Source of the DNA: Gemmatimonadota bacterium
Lineage (GTDB): Bacteria; Gemmatimonadota; Gemmatimonadetes; Longimicrobiales; Gaopeijiaceae
DNA: 64,000 nucleotides
NCBI GenBank assembly: GCA_007121455.1
Contig: SKKN01000007.1
Coordinates: 1-64,000 of the forward strand
Direction: 5' to 3'
Shown: positions 41,945 through 52,597 of the stretch, piece by piece
Layout: each line of letters starts with the position of its first letter
Numbering within the stretch: position 1 is the first letter of the stretch
Notes under the pieces: generated by a model
What the model saw: the letters and a program-made list of their open reading frames with translations, nothing else
What the model was told of the DNA's origin: nothing
Database searches by the model: none
Translations under genes and position numbers: made by a program

Positions 41945-44900
41945 TCAAGCTGCCTCTCGGCGCTTCTCCGCAAGAGCGGAGAGCGCACGGATCAGTGTGG
42001 CGGTCAGGGGCTCGGGTCCCGCCTGCTGAAGCCCGAGCGAAAGCGGCTCCATGCGGCGGATCGTCACCTCCACCTGTCGGTCGCGGAAGGGCCGGTCGAG
42101 CGCCGAGATCCGCGGGATCGCTCCAGGGCGGAAGGTGATTCGGCCTTCGCGCTTTCGCACGAAAACCCGCTCGACCCCGAGGGCCTTCCCCACGATCCGG
42201 AGCTGGTGAGCCTCGAGGAGTCGCTCGGCCTCCTCCGGAAGGGGCCCGTAACGATCTTCCAGCTCTTCCGCGAGGTGGAGGATCTCGGTTCGGTCTTCGA
42301 TCTTCGAGAGCCGACGGTAAAGATGCAACTTCTGGCTGGAGTCGGAAACATAGGTGTCCGGAAGGTAGGCCGATCCCGCGAGGGAGATCTCCGGTTCCGG
42401 GAAGCTCTCGATGCCGGCCCTCCCTTCCTTCAACTTTCGGATCGTGTCCTCCAGCAGCCGGATGTACGTGTCGAGCCCGACCGCATGGGCGAATCCCGAT
42501 TGGCTCGCACCCAGGAGGTTCCCGGCGCCCCTGAGCTCGAGATCCTTCAGCGCGACATGGTATCCGCTGCCGAGCTCCGTGTACTGCTCCAGGATTCGGA
42601 TCCGCTGCTTGGCCTCTTCGGTTACATCCTCCGGGACGATCAGGTAACAGTAGGCCCGACGGTCAGAACGCCCTACCCGCCCGCGGATCTGGTAGAGCTG
42701 AGACAGGCCGAAGCGGTCCGCCCTGTCGACGATCAAGGTGTTCGCATTGGGCACGTCCAGCCCATTTTCGATGATCGCCGAGCAGACGAGCACGTCGATT
42801 TCTCCCTCTACGAACGCGCGCATGGCGAAGTCCAGCTCCCGTCCGGACATCTGACCGTGCGCCACCTCCACGGTGGCGTCGGGGGCGATGCGTCTGATCC
42901 GCTCCGCGACGGTGTGGATCGTCTCTACACGGTTGTGCAGGAAGAAGACCTGACCCCCACGATCCATCTCCCGTCCGATCGCTTCCTGGAGGAAGTGATC
43001 GCTCCAGGGAATGGCTTCGGTGAGCACGGGAAGCCGGTCCCGGGGTGGGGTCTGGATCAGGGAGAGGTTTCGGATTCCAGCGAGCGAGAGCTGAAGCGTC
43101 CTGGGGATCGGCGTCGCAGTCAGGGTGAGGACATCCACGGAGGTCCTCATCTTCTTCAGACGTTCCTTGTGTTGAACGCCGAAGCGTTGCTCCTCATCCA
43201 CGACGAGCATGCCGAGATTCTGAAAGCGCACATCGTCCGAGAGGAGACGGTGGGTTCCGACTGCGATGTCGACCGCACCCTCCGCGATCCCGAGGAGGAT
43301 CTCCTCCTGCTCGGCGGCTGTTCGGAACCGGCTGATTCCCTCGACCCGGACCGGGAAGTCCGCCAGCCTCTCCTCGAAGGTCCTCCGGTGCTGCTCGACG
43401 AGCACGGTGGTGGGAGCGAGGACCGCCACCTGTCTTCCGTCTTGGACCGCTTTGAACGCGGCGCGGACCGCCACCTCGGTCTTGCCGTACCCGACGTCGC
43501 CGCAGATGAGTCGGTCCATGGGGCGGGACGCCTCCATGTCGCGCTTCACATCCTCGGTCGCAGTCCGCTGGTCGGGCGTGTCCTCGAAGAGGAATGCCGC
43601 CTCCATTTCCCTCTGCCAGCGGGTATCGCGAGAAAACGCGTGACCCTCGGCCATCTGCCGGTCGGCGTAGAGCTCGAGAAGCTCGGTGGCCATCACCTCG
43701 ATCGCCTTTTCCGTCTTCTGGCGCAGGTTCTTCCACCGCTTCCCCCCGATTCGATGGACCGCGGGAGGCTCGGTATCCTCGCTTTCTCCCACCCACCGCT
43801 CCACCAGGTCGAGCCTGTGGACGGGGACCCTCAGGATCTCGCCTCCGGCGTACTCCACCGCGAGAGCCTCCAGCTCCTCTCCTACGACTTCGATCCGCTG
43901 GAGGCCGAGGAACTTGCCGATCCCGTGATCCATGTGGACGACGTAGTCACCGGGCGTAAGCTGCGCGAGGCTCTCCAGGGAGACCGCTCCCTGGAAGCGA
44001 CGGCGGTTTCCGAGCCGGCGGGATCTCCGGAAGATCTCGTGGTCCGTGAAGACACGGATCGGCGGATCCGCTTCCGGCAGGGTGAAGCCCTCCGCGAGGG
44101 ACCCAATCGCGAGGGTGGTTGCCGAGCCGAGGTCTCCTGCCTCCTGGAGGATCTCCTCGAGTCGCTCGAGTTGGCCGTCGTTGTCACAGAGGATGAGGGT
44201 CGACGCGCCCTCACCCGCACCCTCCCGCAACACCGCCCCGAGCCGGTCCATCTTCCGGTCGATGGCGGGGGGGAGCGATCCGTGCAGGTCGACGGCTCCG
44301 CCGGACCCGGATCGAAGAAGGACACGAGGGAACGCCATGAGCCGATCGTGCGCCTCGGCCGGGGGAAGGGATACCGTCTCCGGTTCCGGCACCTCCTCAC
44401 CCCGGTCCCGGCGCTCGCCGTGGAGGCGAGTCACCTGGCTCCAGGCGCGCTCGAAGACCTCCTTCCAATCGACAGGCCCCAACTCGACCAGAAGGGTGTC
44501 GCGGGGGAGGAGCTCGGCGACCGACAATGGGGTGCTTCCCTCTCGGCCACCACTTCCACGGAGATCGGTCGGCAGGATCTCCACACCGGAAAGCTCCTCG
44601 GTGGAGCGCTGGTCGAGCACGTCGAAGAGCCGAATGGAGCTGATTTCATCGCCCCAGAACTCGATTCGCACGGGATCGGGAAGCCCGAGCGAAAAGATGT
44701 CGACCAGCCCTCCGCGCACCGCGAACTGGCCGACTTCCTCCACCATCGCGACCCGGTCGTACCCCCGGGCCTCCAGTTCGGAGAGAAGGTCCTGGAAGGG
44801 GATCTGCATCGCCACATCGAGGGAAAGCTGCATGTGGTCGATGGCCTCGGAGAGGAGGAACCGCTCCTGGAGGGCTCTCGGCGTCGTCACGAGGAGGCGT

Positions 44901-45262
44901 GATTTGCCGGAAAGCATCCCCTCGAGTGCCTCCACGCGAAGCCCTCGCACCTGAAGGTGATCGTCTTCGGAGTCGAACGGGAGAGATTCCCGTTGAGGGA
45001 AGATTCGCGATCCTCCGTTGCCGAGCGCTGTGGCCAAATCGCCTTCGACGGCGCCGATCCGCTCCGGCTCCGGAACGACGACGGTGATCACCCGCCCGGG
45101 AAGACTCTCGTGGAGAGCGGCCGCGAGCACCTGGGGGAGGGATCCCGGAGCCCCGCCGACCTCCATGCACTGGCCACGCCCGGGCACACGTTCCCGAATC
45201 TCGCGAAAGGCCGGGAGAGAAAGGAGTGAACGTACGATCAGGTGTTGGTTGGTATGCGACAC
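41945..45262 (-). CDS. mfd: Transcription-repair coupling factor Mfd
   Basis: The 1105-residue protein has normal Mfd length and domain order: UvrB-homologous N-terminal region ([28 protein letters not shown]), CarD-like RNA-polymerase interaction domain ([22 protein letters not shown]), and RecG-like translocase with Walker [19 protein letters not shown] in [17 protein letters not shown] and [17 protein letters not shown]. The TRG/TRCF C-terminal domain closes the protein. It removes stalled RNA polymerase at lesions and recruits UvrA. It leads the long minus-strand run. Confidence 0.97.
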   Translation of the reverse strand: MSHTNQHLIVRSLLSLPAFREIRERVPGRGQCMEVGGAPGSLPQVLAAALHESLPGRVITVVVPEPERIGAVEGDLATALGNGGSRIFPQRESLPFDSEDDHLQVRGLRVEALEGMLSGKSRLLVTTPRALQERFLLSEAIDHMQLSLDVAMQIPFQDLLSELEARGYDRVAMVEEVGQFAVRGGLVDIFSLGLPDPVRIEFWGDEISSIRLFDVLDQRSTEELSGVEILPTDLRGSGGREGSTPLSVAELLPRDTLLVELGPVDWKEVFERAWSQVTRLHGERRDRGEEVPEPETVSLPPAEAHDRLMAFPRVLLRSGSGGAVDLHGSLPPAIDRKMDRLGAVLREGAGEGASTLILCDNDGQLERLEEILQEAGDLGSATTLAIGSLAEGFTLPEADPPIRVFTDHEIFRRSRRLGNRRRFQGAVSLESLAQLTPGDYVVHMDHGIGKFLGLQRIEVVGEELEALAVEYAGGEILRVPVHRLDLVERWVGESEDTEPPAVHRIGGKRWKNLRQKTEKAIEVMATELLELYADRQMAEGHAFSRDTRWQREMEAAFLFEDTPDQRTATEDVKRDMEASRPMDRLICGDVGYGKTEVAVRAAFKAVQDGRQVAVLAPTTVLVEQHRRTFEERLADFPVRVEGISRFRTAAEQEEILLGIAEGAVDIAVGTHRLLSDDVRFQNLGMLVVDEEQRFGVQHKERLKKMRTSVDVLTLTATPIPRTLQLSLAGIRNLSLIQTPPRDRLPVLTEAIPWSDHFLQEAIGREMDRGGQVFFLHNRVETIHTVAERIRRIAPDATVEVAHGQMSGRELDFAMRAFVEGEIDVLVCSAIIENGLDVPNANTLIVDRADRFGLSQLYQIRGRVGRSDRRAYCYLIVPEDVTEEAKQRIRILEQYTELGSGYHVALKDLELRGAGNLLGASQSGFAHAVGLDTYIRLLEDTIRKLKEGRAGIESFPEPEISLAGSAYLPDTYVSDSSQKLHLYRRLSKIEDRTEILHLAEELEDRYGPLPEEAERLLEAHQLRIVGKALGVERVFVRKREGRITFRPGAIPRISALDRPFRDRQVEVTIRRMEPLSLGLQQAGPEPLTATLIRALSALAEKRREAA

Positions 45263-45341
45263 GTGGCTTCGATGGGTTTCGGATCGATTTCCGGGTCCTC
45301 AGGCGCACGGGCGCCCGCCCTCGTACGCCCCTCTCGCCGAA

Positions 45342-47270
45342 TCAGTCCGCCGAGATACCCCCGGCATCCCGAGTCCGGTCCCCCGCGCCGGAAGCGGCCA
45401 CTCGCCCCTCGATCAGGAGGAGAAGGAGAGCTGCGACCAGGAGAACCTTCCACGGCTCACTCGCTGTGCCCGTGCCGAAGGCGGCTCGCTCCCACGCGTC
45501 GGGCTCATCGAGGACGTAGAGGTCTGGAGTCAGGCGCTCGGAAAGCTGCTGGGGGTCGAGGGGGGAGAGGCGGGATTCCTCGGGAGGAGCGTTGACGGCT
45601 GCAAGCGCCACGATCGAATCTCCCTCGAGGATGGTGTGGATGCCCACGTGCGCGGTTTCGACGAAGCGGTGGGTGTCGTCGATCGCCCGCTCCGCGCCGC
45701 TCGGGAGGTAGAGGTGGGTTGCGCCACTCGGGGTGGCGAGGGGGTCGCCGGCGTGGAGCATCGATACCGTTCCACCCCCGGCCCATCGGGCAGTGACCCA
45801 GTCGACGAAGGGGATGAGGACCGCCCGAACCGGAAGGTCCGATGCCTCCTCTGAGAGGGGCGATGCCAAGAGGAGGTAGGGGCCCGCCTCGGTCTCCCCC
45901 GTCACGAGCCAGGGGCTCCCGTCGGACAACGCCACGAGCGTCTCACGTGGATGGGCCTCCCCCCTCGGCTCCATCCGGTAGCGCCTGCGGACCTCGAGAC
46001 CTTCGATCGCGACAGGAATGCCGACATCGGCGACGGACCAGACGCTCTCACTTGCTTCCACTCCGAGCGTCCACGGGATGCCGGCGGCGGAGAGGGCCCG
46101 GTTGAATGCCGGGAGCCGGGCCGGGTCGGAGGGGGGGAGGAGGAGGAGGGGGGCTTCGTGGGTCCACTCTTCCTGCGCCGCGGCGCCCGCGAGGACCACG
46201 AGATTCGGCTCCTCCGCGCTCGTGTGGCGGACTCGACCCGCACCGTCCAGGACATCGAATGCCTGTTCGAGGAAATACATGTCCTCGCCCTCCGCCGTGA
46301 CGACCGGTGGCTCCCTCACCCGGAAGACGAAAAAGGATCGATCATCCTCCGGGAGTGCATCGGGATCCATTTCGAGATGCCCCGACACCCAGCCCGTCTG
46401 GAAGGGCCCGAGCGGCAAGGTCACGGACCCATCGGACTCCGATTCCGTGGCGGCCCGCACCTCTCCATCCACCACGAGCCGGACCTCGATCGCTCCCACG
46501 GGGTCCGTGCCGGACGTCGCGACCCGGGCCGTGATCTGGGTTCTCTCACCGGCGATGGGCGGAAGGCCCCCGCCCACGAGGACGTCGGAGAAAAAACGGT
46601 TCTCCGGAGCGTGCTCCGCCGGCTCGGATGCGAGAACCCTGGTCCCGGGCGGCAGATCCAGCGCCGTCCCCTCCGAGAGTGCGCCCGTTTGATAATCGGA
46701 GAGGACGTGGAGCTCCCGCGCCGGCTGGCTCGCATCGGTCAGGAGCCGGCTCGCTCGTAGAAGCACCTCGTCGAGGGAGCTCCGGGCATGGCTCACCTCG
46801 GTCTCGTCGATCCGGATTCGCGCTGCAGCGGGCTGGAGGGGGAGAGCGAGGTCCCAGGGCTCTCCGGCCCGGAGGACCCAGATCAGATCGTCCTCGGTCG
46901 CACGATCGACTACACGCCGGGCCGTCTCCTTCATCCAATCAAGCCGGCGTCGATCGTCCTCGATCACTCCCGAACTCAGGGAGTTGTCGAGGACGAGGGC
47001 GACGGCCGTCGGCTCGTGGACTCCTCCGGGCAGGGGGAGGAGCAGACGTGCGGCGGCCAGGGTCACGGCCGCGACGATTCCGATCCGGAGAAAGAGGAGG
47101 AGGAGCTGCTGGGCCCGGATCTGCCGTGCGTGCTCACGTGTGGCTCGGTGGAGGTAGCGAAGCGCCGGAAAGACGACCCGGCGGTCCCGGTCTCGCTTCA
47201 ACAGGTGCAGGACGAGGGGAATGGCGGCTGCCGCCCCGAGCAGGAGGAGGAGGGGGCTCAGGAATCCCAT
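45342..47270 (-). CDS. BatA-like membrane protein with a von Willebrand A domain
   Basis: The 642-residue protein has a BatA-type N-terminus (MGFLSPLLLLLGAAAAIPLVLHLLKR), a second TM helix (about residues 60-80) and a vWA-like domain with a MIDAS motif DNSLSSG. A large extracytoplasmic middle follows and a C-terminal TM segment (KVLLVAALLLLLIEG). The ATG at 47270 shares one base with the DUF58 stop, so they are coupled. In other genomes such genes sit with MoxR ATPases and DUF58 proteins; here MoxR is missing locally. Role in envelope stress or complex assembly is inferred from the family. Confidence 0.75.
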   Translation of the reverse strand: MGFLSPLLLLLGAAAAIPLVLHLLKRDRDRRVVFPALRYLHRATREHARQIRAQQLLLLFLRIGIVAAVTLAAARLLLPLPGGVHEPTAVALVLDNSLSSGVIEDDRRRLDWMKETARRVVDRATEDDLIWVLRAGEPWDLALPLQPAAARIRIDETEVSHARSSLDEVLLRASRLLTDASQPARELHVLSDYQTGALSEGTALDLPPGTRVLASEPAEHAPENRFFSDVLVGGGLPPIAGERTQITARVATSGTDPVGAIEVRLVVDGEVRAATESESDGSVTLPLGPFQTGWVSGHLEMDPDALPEDDRSFFVFRVREPPVVTAEGEDMYFLEQAFDVLDGAGRVRHTSAEEPNLVVLAGAAAQEEWTHEAPLLLLPPSDPARLPAFNRALSAAGIPWTLGVEASESVWSVADVGIPVAIEGLEVRRRYRMEPRGEAHPRETLVALSDGSPWLVTGETEAGPYLLLASPLSEEASDLPVRAVLIPFVDWVTARWAGGGTVSMLHAGDPLATPSGATHLYLPSGAERAIDDTHRFVETAHVGIHTILEGDSIVALAAVNAPPEESRLSPLDPQQLSERLTPDLYVLDEPDAWERAAFGTGTASEPWKVLLVAALLLLLIEGRVAASGAGDRTRDAGGISAD

Positions 47271-48205
47271 CAACCCAGCCGTTGTCGCTTCTGGAGGTAT
47301 CGCCGGAGTGCGGAGGCCAGCGGCTGCTCGGTGCCGATCACTCCGTACTCGATGCCGTGCGGGCGCAAGGCCCCTCGCCATTCTGCGACGGCCTCGTTCA
47401 CGGCCGACCGGTATTCGGAGCGGACGTCGGGCACGTTCACACCCATCTCGTCCCCCGTTTCGGGGTCGAAGAAGCGTACATCTCCTCCGGACGGAAGATC
47501 CCGCTCTCCCGGATCCAGGAGGTGGAGGACGATCACCTCATGTCCCCGGTGGCGAAGGAAGTGCAGTGCCTGCCGGGTCGGCTCCGCCTCCAGGAGCAGG
47601 TCCGAGAGGAGAATCACGAGACCGCGCCTGCGCAGGCGCAGCGCCGCCTCTCGGAGGGCACCCTCCGCCGCGGTGCGACCCCCCGATTCTGCAGAGGTCA
47701 GCGTGAGCAGGAGCTCGCGAAGCTGCCGGGGTCCACCTCGGGGCCGGACATGATGACGGATCTCTTCGTCGAAGGCGACGAGCCCGACTTGATCGCCTTG
47801 CCGGATCAGGGTGTGGGCCAGGGCCGCCGCCAGATGGCTCGCATACCATGACTTCGTGGGCAGCTCGCCGGGGTTGGAGCTCCAATCCATCGATCCGCTC
47901 AGATCGAGGAGGAGGTAGGCCCTGAGGTTCGTCTCCTCCTGGAACCGCTTCACGTAATATCGGTTGGAGCGCCCGAACATCCTCCAATCGATGTAGCGGA
48001 GGTCGTCGCCTGGACGGTACGCGTGAAGCTCCGCGAACTCTGCGGAAAAGCCCCTGTGCGGCGAGCGATGGAGCCCGAGAAGGAAGCCCTCCACGACGCG
48101 CCGTGCGATGAGCTCCATGTCGCCCAGCTTTGCGAGGGAGCCCGGGTCGAGGAGGTCGGCGCGCCCCGGGTTTGCTGTCGGGGCTCGGGCGTATGGGTCG
48201 CTCAT
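47270..48205 (-). CDS. DUF58 family von Willebrand A protein
   Basis: The 311-residue cytosolic protein matches DUF58: GFLLGLHRSPHRGFSAEFAELHAYRPGDDLRYIDW split into the conserved block, and a vWA MIDAS motif LDLSGSMDW. YYVKRFQEETNLRAYLLL precedes the MIDAS. DUF58 proteins usually work with MoxR AAA+ ATPases as a chaperone pair and with BatA-like partners such as the next gene. No MoxR gene lies in the adjacent upstream region, which is a divergent intergenic gap of about 260 bases with nothing recognisable. Confidence 0.88.
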   Translation of the reverse strand: MSDPYARAPTANPGRADLLDPGSLAKLGDMELIARRVVEGFLLGLHRSPHRGFSAEFAELHAYRPGDDLRYIDWRMFGRSNRYYVKRFQEETNLRAYLLLDLSGSMDWSSNPGELPTKSWYASHLAAALAHTLIRQGDQVGLVAFDEEIRHHVRPRGGPRQLRELLLTLTSAESGGRTAAEGALREAALRLRRRGLVILLSDLLLEAEPTRQALHFLRHRGHEVIVLHLLDPGERDLPSGGDVRFFDPETGDEMGVNVPDVRSEYRSAVNEAVAEWRGALRPHGIEYGVIGTEQPLASALRRYLQKRQRLG

Positions 48206-48468
48206 CGATGAAGGTTAGCCCGGGGCCTGGAGGGGAGCAACGGCGCGCTCCCTGTCCCATCCGTAAGGAGGGCCCTGTCCCTCGCAGAGGACGCTTCCGA
48301 CGGATGAGCCGCTTGCGGAGAGGGAAGGGAGCGGAAGAGCTCGGGCCCTCCATGGACCGAACCACGGCTTCGGAGTAGGAGCGGGGCGCCACCGCCCGAC
48401 CGGTGCCGACTTCGGGCACGGTCTCTGCAAAGCCAAGAGAGTTTTTCAACCGTTGCAGGAGGTTCTGG

Positions 48469-49536
48469 ATGCTCGGTCGACCAGGACGCTTGATCGTGGT
48501 CCTCGTCGTGACGGGACTCACGTCCCCGTGCGTAGCCTCGGCGCAGACGGACCCGGCCGGCATCCTGGAAGCGCGAATCTGGATCGACCGCGGGATGGAG
48601 CCCGTCCTCCAGGAAGGCGAAGGGGTCCGCGTCTACTTCCGTGTTTCGCATGCGGCCTATCTGACGGTCTTCCATATCGACACCTCCGGCCGGGTTCGGC
48701 TCGTGCTGCCTCATGGCCGGGAGCAGGAGCGCCCTGCCCGCGCGAAAGCGGACTACCGCCTCCTCTTCCCCGACGGAGCACATTGGGTCGTCAGAGACGA
48801 GCCGGGCGTGGGGTACTTCTTCGTCGTCGCGTCGAACGTGCCCTTCGATCTCGGAGCCTTCGAGTTCCGGGATCGGGTCGGATGGGACCTCTCGACCGTA
48901 CAGCAGCGAGTGCGTCAGGATCCGTTCGTGGCGATGGAAGGTCTGATCGAGGCCGTTCGGCCCGCGGGTGAGCATGTGGAGCGTGCCCTCGATTTCGTGC
49001 AGTACCGCGTCGGGAACAGATACTCCTACCCCAGATTCCTGTGCTACGACTGCCACGTCCCGGAATCTCGCGCGGTCCAGAACCCGTATCACGACCTCTG
49101 CCCATCGGTGCGTGTCGTAATCAACAACGATCCGTATTTCTATCCCGCCACCCGCTACAGGGGCGAGCGGGTCGTGCAGCCTCGCATGCCGGACCGGGGG
49201 CAGTTCAAGTACTCAATCAGGGAGCGGGGCAGGGGAGAACCGGGGACCCCGGTCGTGCAGGCGCGGGAAGGTGCGGGTTTCTCCCCTCCGGCGGGTGGCG
49301 AGCAACCAGACCGCTCCACGGCTGGGGAGCGGCGAATCGAGCTCCCCTCGGCGATCAGTCCGGGTGATGCCAGCGCGCTCGGCAACAGGGGGGACTCGGC
49401 CGGCGACCCGATGGATTCCACCATGGTTCCACTTCGCGAGCAGCGACCGGACTCGGGGTCGGACCGTCCCCGGCCGACCCTGGAGCGTCGCCGTCCGCCA
49501 CCTCTGCGGCCGGGGACGCTCCAGGGTGGTGGGTGA
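48469..49536 (+). CDS. Secreted DUF4384-domain protein
   Basis: The 355-residue protein has a signal peptide (hydrophobic residues about 8-26, ending SAQTD) and a DUF4384-like domain with VRVYFRVSHAAYLTVFHID, GRVRLVLPHG and FFVVASNVPFDLG. A Cys pair (LCYDCHVPES) and a later Cys in HDLCPSV may form a disulfide or metal site. The C-terminal 100 residues are disordered and Pro/Arg-rich. DUF4384 occurs in secreted or surface-linked proteins of unknown role. The ATG at 48469 has AGGAGG upstream. Confidence 0.75.
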   Translation: MLGRPGRLIVVLVVTGLTSPCVASAQTDPAGILEARIWIDRGMEPVLQEGEGVRVYFRVSHAAYLTVFHIDTSGRVRLVLPHGREQERPARAKADYRLLFPDGAHWVVRDEPGVGYFFVVASNVPFDLGAFEFRDRVGWDLSTVQQRVRQDPFVAMEGLIEAVRPAGEHVERALDFVQYRVGNRYSYPRFLCYDCHVPESRAVQNPYHDLCPSVRVVINNDPYFYPATRYRGERVVQPRMPDRGQFKYSIRERGRGEPGTPVVQAREGAGFSPPAGGEQPDRSTAGERRIELPSAISPGDASALGNRGDSAGDPMDSTMVPLREQRPDSGSDRPRPTLERRRPPPLRPGTLQGGG

Positions 49537-49588
49537 CCGGGTCGGGCCCGCCGAAAGCAACCCGCCTTCGCAGTCGACCCGTTCGTGG

Positions 49589-50578
49589 TCAGGGCATTCC
49601 GACGCCTACCCGGATCGAAGCCGTGTTGTACTCCGACGTCGCGAACTGGCCCGAGACGCTGAAGAACGCGAGCTGGAGGTGAGCACCCGCTGCAATCCTT
49701 CCCTTCGAGCCCAGGTCCGACGACAGACGGACGCGCGGCTCCGTCTCCAGGTGAGGGCTGGAGACCTCGTAGTCCAGGTCCATGCTCGAGGTCAACACCG
49801 CCCCTTTCGCAAAGAGGGTGATCGCCCCGAGCGTGCGGCTCACGGCAAGTCCGAGGCTCCGGCCGGAGACCTCGAGGAAGTCGCCCGCCGAGAGGCTCTG
49901 CATCCCGGCGCTGACCGACACGTCCACCGGAGGCGGAACGAGGAGCCAGTTCGTGAGCGAGTGCTGGACCCCGATTCCGAACGCGGAGACGGAGCCGATC
50001 TCATCCGAGAGCTCCACGCCCGGAACGACTCGAAGGTTCACCTGTGTGCCCATTCCCACCCCCACTGTCCCCTCGATCGTTGCGAACGGGACCGCAGGAA
50101 TGTCGAGCCCCTCGGGAAAGACGAGGTTGTAGTTGTCGGGGTTCAGGTTCGCATCCAGAAGGGCCTGCCGGAACGGCGGGTTCGGCTCCACGATCAGCCC
50201 CGGTCCTGCGCCCGTGGCGGTGGGGGAGGTTCCCGTGGTGGTGTATGGGTTCGGGTACGGCTCCCCCTCCACCATGACGGTTGCGGGTAGTATGGGTGTG
50301 AACGTCTTCAACTCCTCGGGCGGAATTGCGGCCATGATCCGTACGCCGAGGTTGAATCGGAGGAGTCCCCTGGGGCGGGCACCGTCGAAGAAGGCGAAGG
50401 TCATCGCGTGGCCGAAGCCGTCCGTGATGGGCTCGACGTAGAGGGCCGCGTTCTCACCGGCGAGCGTGGAGATCGTTTCGTCGAGAGTTTGTCCGTCGAC
50501 AGGAGCAGCCCGGAAGAGCAGGCACCCGGCCAGGAAAGCCAGGGCGAAGCTCGATCGGAGGCAGATTCGGGGAAGCAT
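49589..50578 (-). CDS. Outer-membrane protein, DUF6588-like
   Basis: The 329-residue protein has a signal peptide (to about residue 29, VDGQTL) and a beta-strand-rich body. It contains FNLGVRIMAAIPPEEL, LPATVMVEGEPYPNP with a Gly/Thr/Pro loop, TIEGTVGVGMGTQVNLRV and a C-terminal IRVGVGMP. Alternating-residue strands point to an outer-membrane barrel. The overall pattern is reminiscent of DUF6588 family proteins, but this assignment is tentative. It faces the DUF4384 gene convergently and is divergent from lepA. Confidence 0.65.
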   Translation of the reverse strand: MLPRICLRSSFALAFLAGCLLFRAAPVDGQTLDETISTLAGENAALYVEPITDGFGHAMTFAFFDGARPRGLLRFNLGVRIMAAIPPEELKTFTPILPATVMVEGEPYPNPYTTTGTSPTATGAGPGLIVEPNPPFRQALLDANLNPDNYNLVFPEGLDIPAVPFATIEGTVGVGMGTQVNLRVVPGVELSDEIGSVSAFGIGVQHSLTNWLLVPPPVDVSVSAGMQSLSAGDFLEVSGRSLGLAVSRTLGAITLFAKGAVLTSSMDLDYEVSSPHLETEPRVRLSSDLGSKGRIAAGAHLQLAFFSVSGQFATSEYNTASIRVGVGMP

Positions 50579-50720
50579 CGTCTCGTCCTTCGGGAGAGTC
50601 CGGTTCCGTCTCGGTCACGGGGTACGGTGGGGCCGAGGGCAGTCTATCACCCGCGGGTCGGCGTCGCCAGGCCAGTTGGCGCGAAGCAGCTGAAAAGCCC
50701 CGTCAGGTGGGGAACTTCGA

Positions 50721-50749
50721 TTGATCCGCCGCAAGCCCGCGGTTATCTT
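50721..50749 (+). promoter_or_regulatory. Sigma-70-type promoter for lepA
   Basis: TTGATC (50721-50726) and TATCTT (50744-50749) are spaced by 17 bases in the gap before lepA, giving a transcription start near 50756, about 40 bases before the GTG start. This is one of the best promoter matches in the window and probably drives the long plus-strand run. Confidence 0.6.
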
Positions 50750-50795
50750 GATTCCCGTTCGACCCACCCGTACCGAGAGGCGAGGTCCACCCTTC

Positions 50796-52595
50796 GTGCG
50801 CATCGACCATATCCGCAATTTCTGCATCGTCGCCCATATCGACCACGGGAAATCCACCCTGGCCGATCGGTTGCTCGAGGCGACCGGCGCGCTCGACTCT
50901 CGCGCGATGAGGGAACAGGTCCTCGATTCGAACGAGCTCGAGCGGGAGCGCGGAATCACGATCAAGCTCCACGCCGTTCGGATGGACTATGTCACGAGGG
51001 AGGGGGCGAACTACGAGCTCAACCTCATCGACACCCCCGGGCACGTGGATTTCACGTACGAGGTGTCGCGCTCCCTGGCCGCCTGCGAGGGGGCCCTCCT
51101 CATCGTGGATGCGAGTCAGGGAATCGAGGCTCAAACGCTCTCCAACCTCTTTCTCGCGATGGAGGCCGACCTCGAGATCATCCCGGTGTTGAACAAAATC
51201 GACCTTCCGGCGGCAGAGCCGGACAAGAGGCGGGAGGAGCTTTCGGATCTCCTTGGGGTCGATCCCGAGGAGATCCTCGCGGTGAGCGCGAAGGAGGGGA
51301 CGGGCATCGACGCGATCCTCGAGGCCGTCGTCTCCCGCATTCCACCCCCGGAAGGTGATCCCGAAGCTCCCCTCCGGGCGCTCATCTTCGACTCGGAATA
51401 TGACAAATACCTCGGAGCGGTACCGAGCGTGCGGGTCGTGGATGGGCGACTGCGGCGGGGAATGCATATCTCGTTCGGGGCTGCGGATGAGGAGTACGAG
51501 GTGTCGGAGGTCGGGTTCCAGCGGCTCAAGCGTGTGCCGCAGGACGAACTCGGGCCAGGGGACGTGGGATACGTGGTGGCTGGGATCAAGGAGGTGTCCC
51601 ACACTCGCGTGGGGGATACCGTACTCGACGTCGAGAACCCGTCCCCGGACCTCCTCCCAGGCTACCAGGAGGTCCGACCGATGGTCTTCGCCGGCCTCTA
51701 TCCCACCCAGTCGGACGACTTCGAGGAGCTCCGCGAAGCGCTGGACCGCCTGAGCCTGAATGACGCGGCCCTGCGCTTCGAGCCCGAGAGCTCTGCAGCG
51801 CTTGGGTTCGGTTTTCGATGTGGCTTCCTGGGGCTGCTCCACATGGAGATCGTCCAGGAACGTATGGCCCGAGAGTTCGGCGTGGAGCTCATCACGACCG
51901 TTCCGAACGTGGAGTACCATGTACGGCTCACGTCCGGGGAGCACGTCACAGTGGAGAACCCGACGACGCTCCCGGACCGCGGTCGGATCGATTCGATTTC
52001 CGAGCCGGTCGTTCGGGCACGGATCCTTTGTCCCGCGGACTACATCGGAAACGTCCAGAAGCTCTGCCACGACCGGCGCGGGATCTTCCGCGGGATGCAG
52101 TACCTCGATCTTCGGCGCGTCGAGCTCGACTACGAGTTGCCGCTCGCCGAGATCGTGCTCGACTTCTATGACAAGCTCAAGAGTGGGACGCGGGGATATG
52201 CGGCGCTCGACTACGAGTTCCTGGAGTACCGGGCGGATGACCTCGTCCGATTGGACATCCTCCTCAACGGGGAGGCCGTGGACGCCTTCTCCATCATTCT
52301 TCATCGGGAGAAGGCGGAGGAGTATGGTCGAAGCCTGGTCAAGCGGCTGCGTGAGCTGATCCCTCGCCAGCAGTTCGAGGTGGCTCTACAGGCCACGATC
52401 GGGAGCAGGATCGTGGCCCGTGAATCCGTGCGCCCGTACCGTAAACAGGTGACTGCGAAGTGCTACGGCGGAGATGTCTCGAGGAAGAGGAAGCTGCTCG
52501 AGAGGCAGAAGGAAGGTAAGCGGCGGATGAAGCAGGTCGGTGCGGTCGAGATCCCGCAGGAGGCGTTCCTCGCCGTGCTGTCCCTCGGAGACTGA
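50796..52595 (+). CDS. lepA: Elongation factor 4 (LepA)
   Basis: The 599-residue GTPase has exactly the usual LepA length. G motifs are AHIDHGKST (P-loop), RGITIK (switch), DTPGHVDF and NKIDLP. Diagnostic LepA features are [19 protein letters not shown] and the C-terminal [22 protein letters not shown] tRNA-tip region. It acts on ribosomes, affecting translocation and assembly. GTG at 50796 is chosen because it aligns with [13 protein letters not shown]; an upstream ATG gives an unrelated extension. Confidence 0.96.
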   Translation: MRIDHIRNFCIVAHIDHGKSTLADRLLEATGALDSRAMREQVLDSNELERERGITIKLHAVRMDYVTREGANYELNLIDTPGHVDFTYEVSRSLAACEGALLIVDASQGIEAQTLSNLFLAMEADLEIIPVLNKIDLPAAEPDKRREELSDLLGVDPEEILAVSAKEGTGIDAILEAVVSRIPPPEGDPEAPLRALIFDSEYDKYLGAVPSVRVVDGRLRRGMHISFGAADEEYEVSEVGFQRLKRVPQDELGPGDVGYVVAGIKEVSHTRVGDTVLDVENPSPDLLPGYQEVRPMVFAGLYPTQSDDFEELREALDRLSLNDAALRFEPESSAALGFGFRCGFLGLLHMEIVQERMAREFGVELITTVPNVEYHVRLTSGEHVTVENPTTLPDRGRIDSISEPVVRARILCPADYIGNVQKLCHDRRGIFRGMQYLDLRRVELDYELPLAEIVLDFYDKLKSGTRGYAALDYEFLEYRADDLVRLDILLNGEAVDAFSIILHREKAEEYGRSLVKRLRELIPRQQFEVALQATIGSRIVARESVRPYRKQVTAKCYGGDVSRKRKLLERQKEGKRRMKQVGAVEIPQEAFLAVLSLGD

Positions 52596-52597
52596 CA

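Noticed and set aside
42206-44902. Very long open frame on the plus strand opposite mfd
   Set aside because: It is a high-GC antisense shadow of mfd with no family motif and no ribosome-binding site.
49271-50290. Plus-strand frame across the convergent DUF4384/outer-membrane protein genes
   Set aside because: It spans both real genes and gives low-complexity Arg-rich sequence only.
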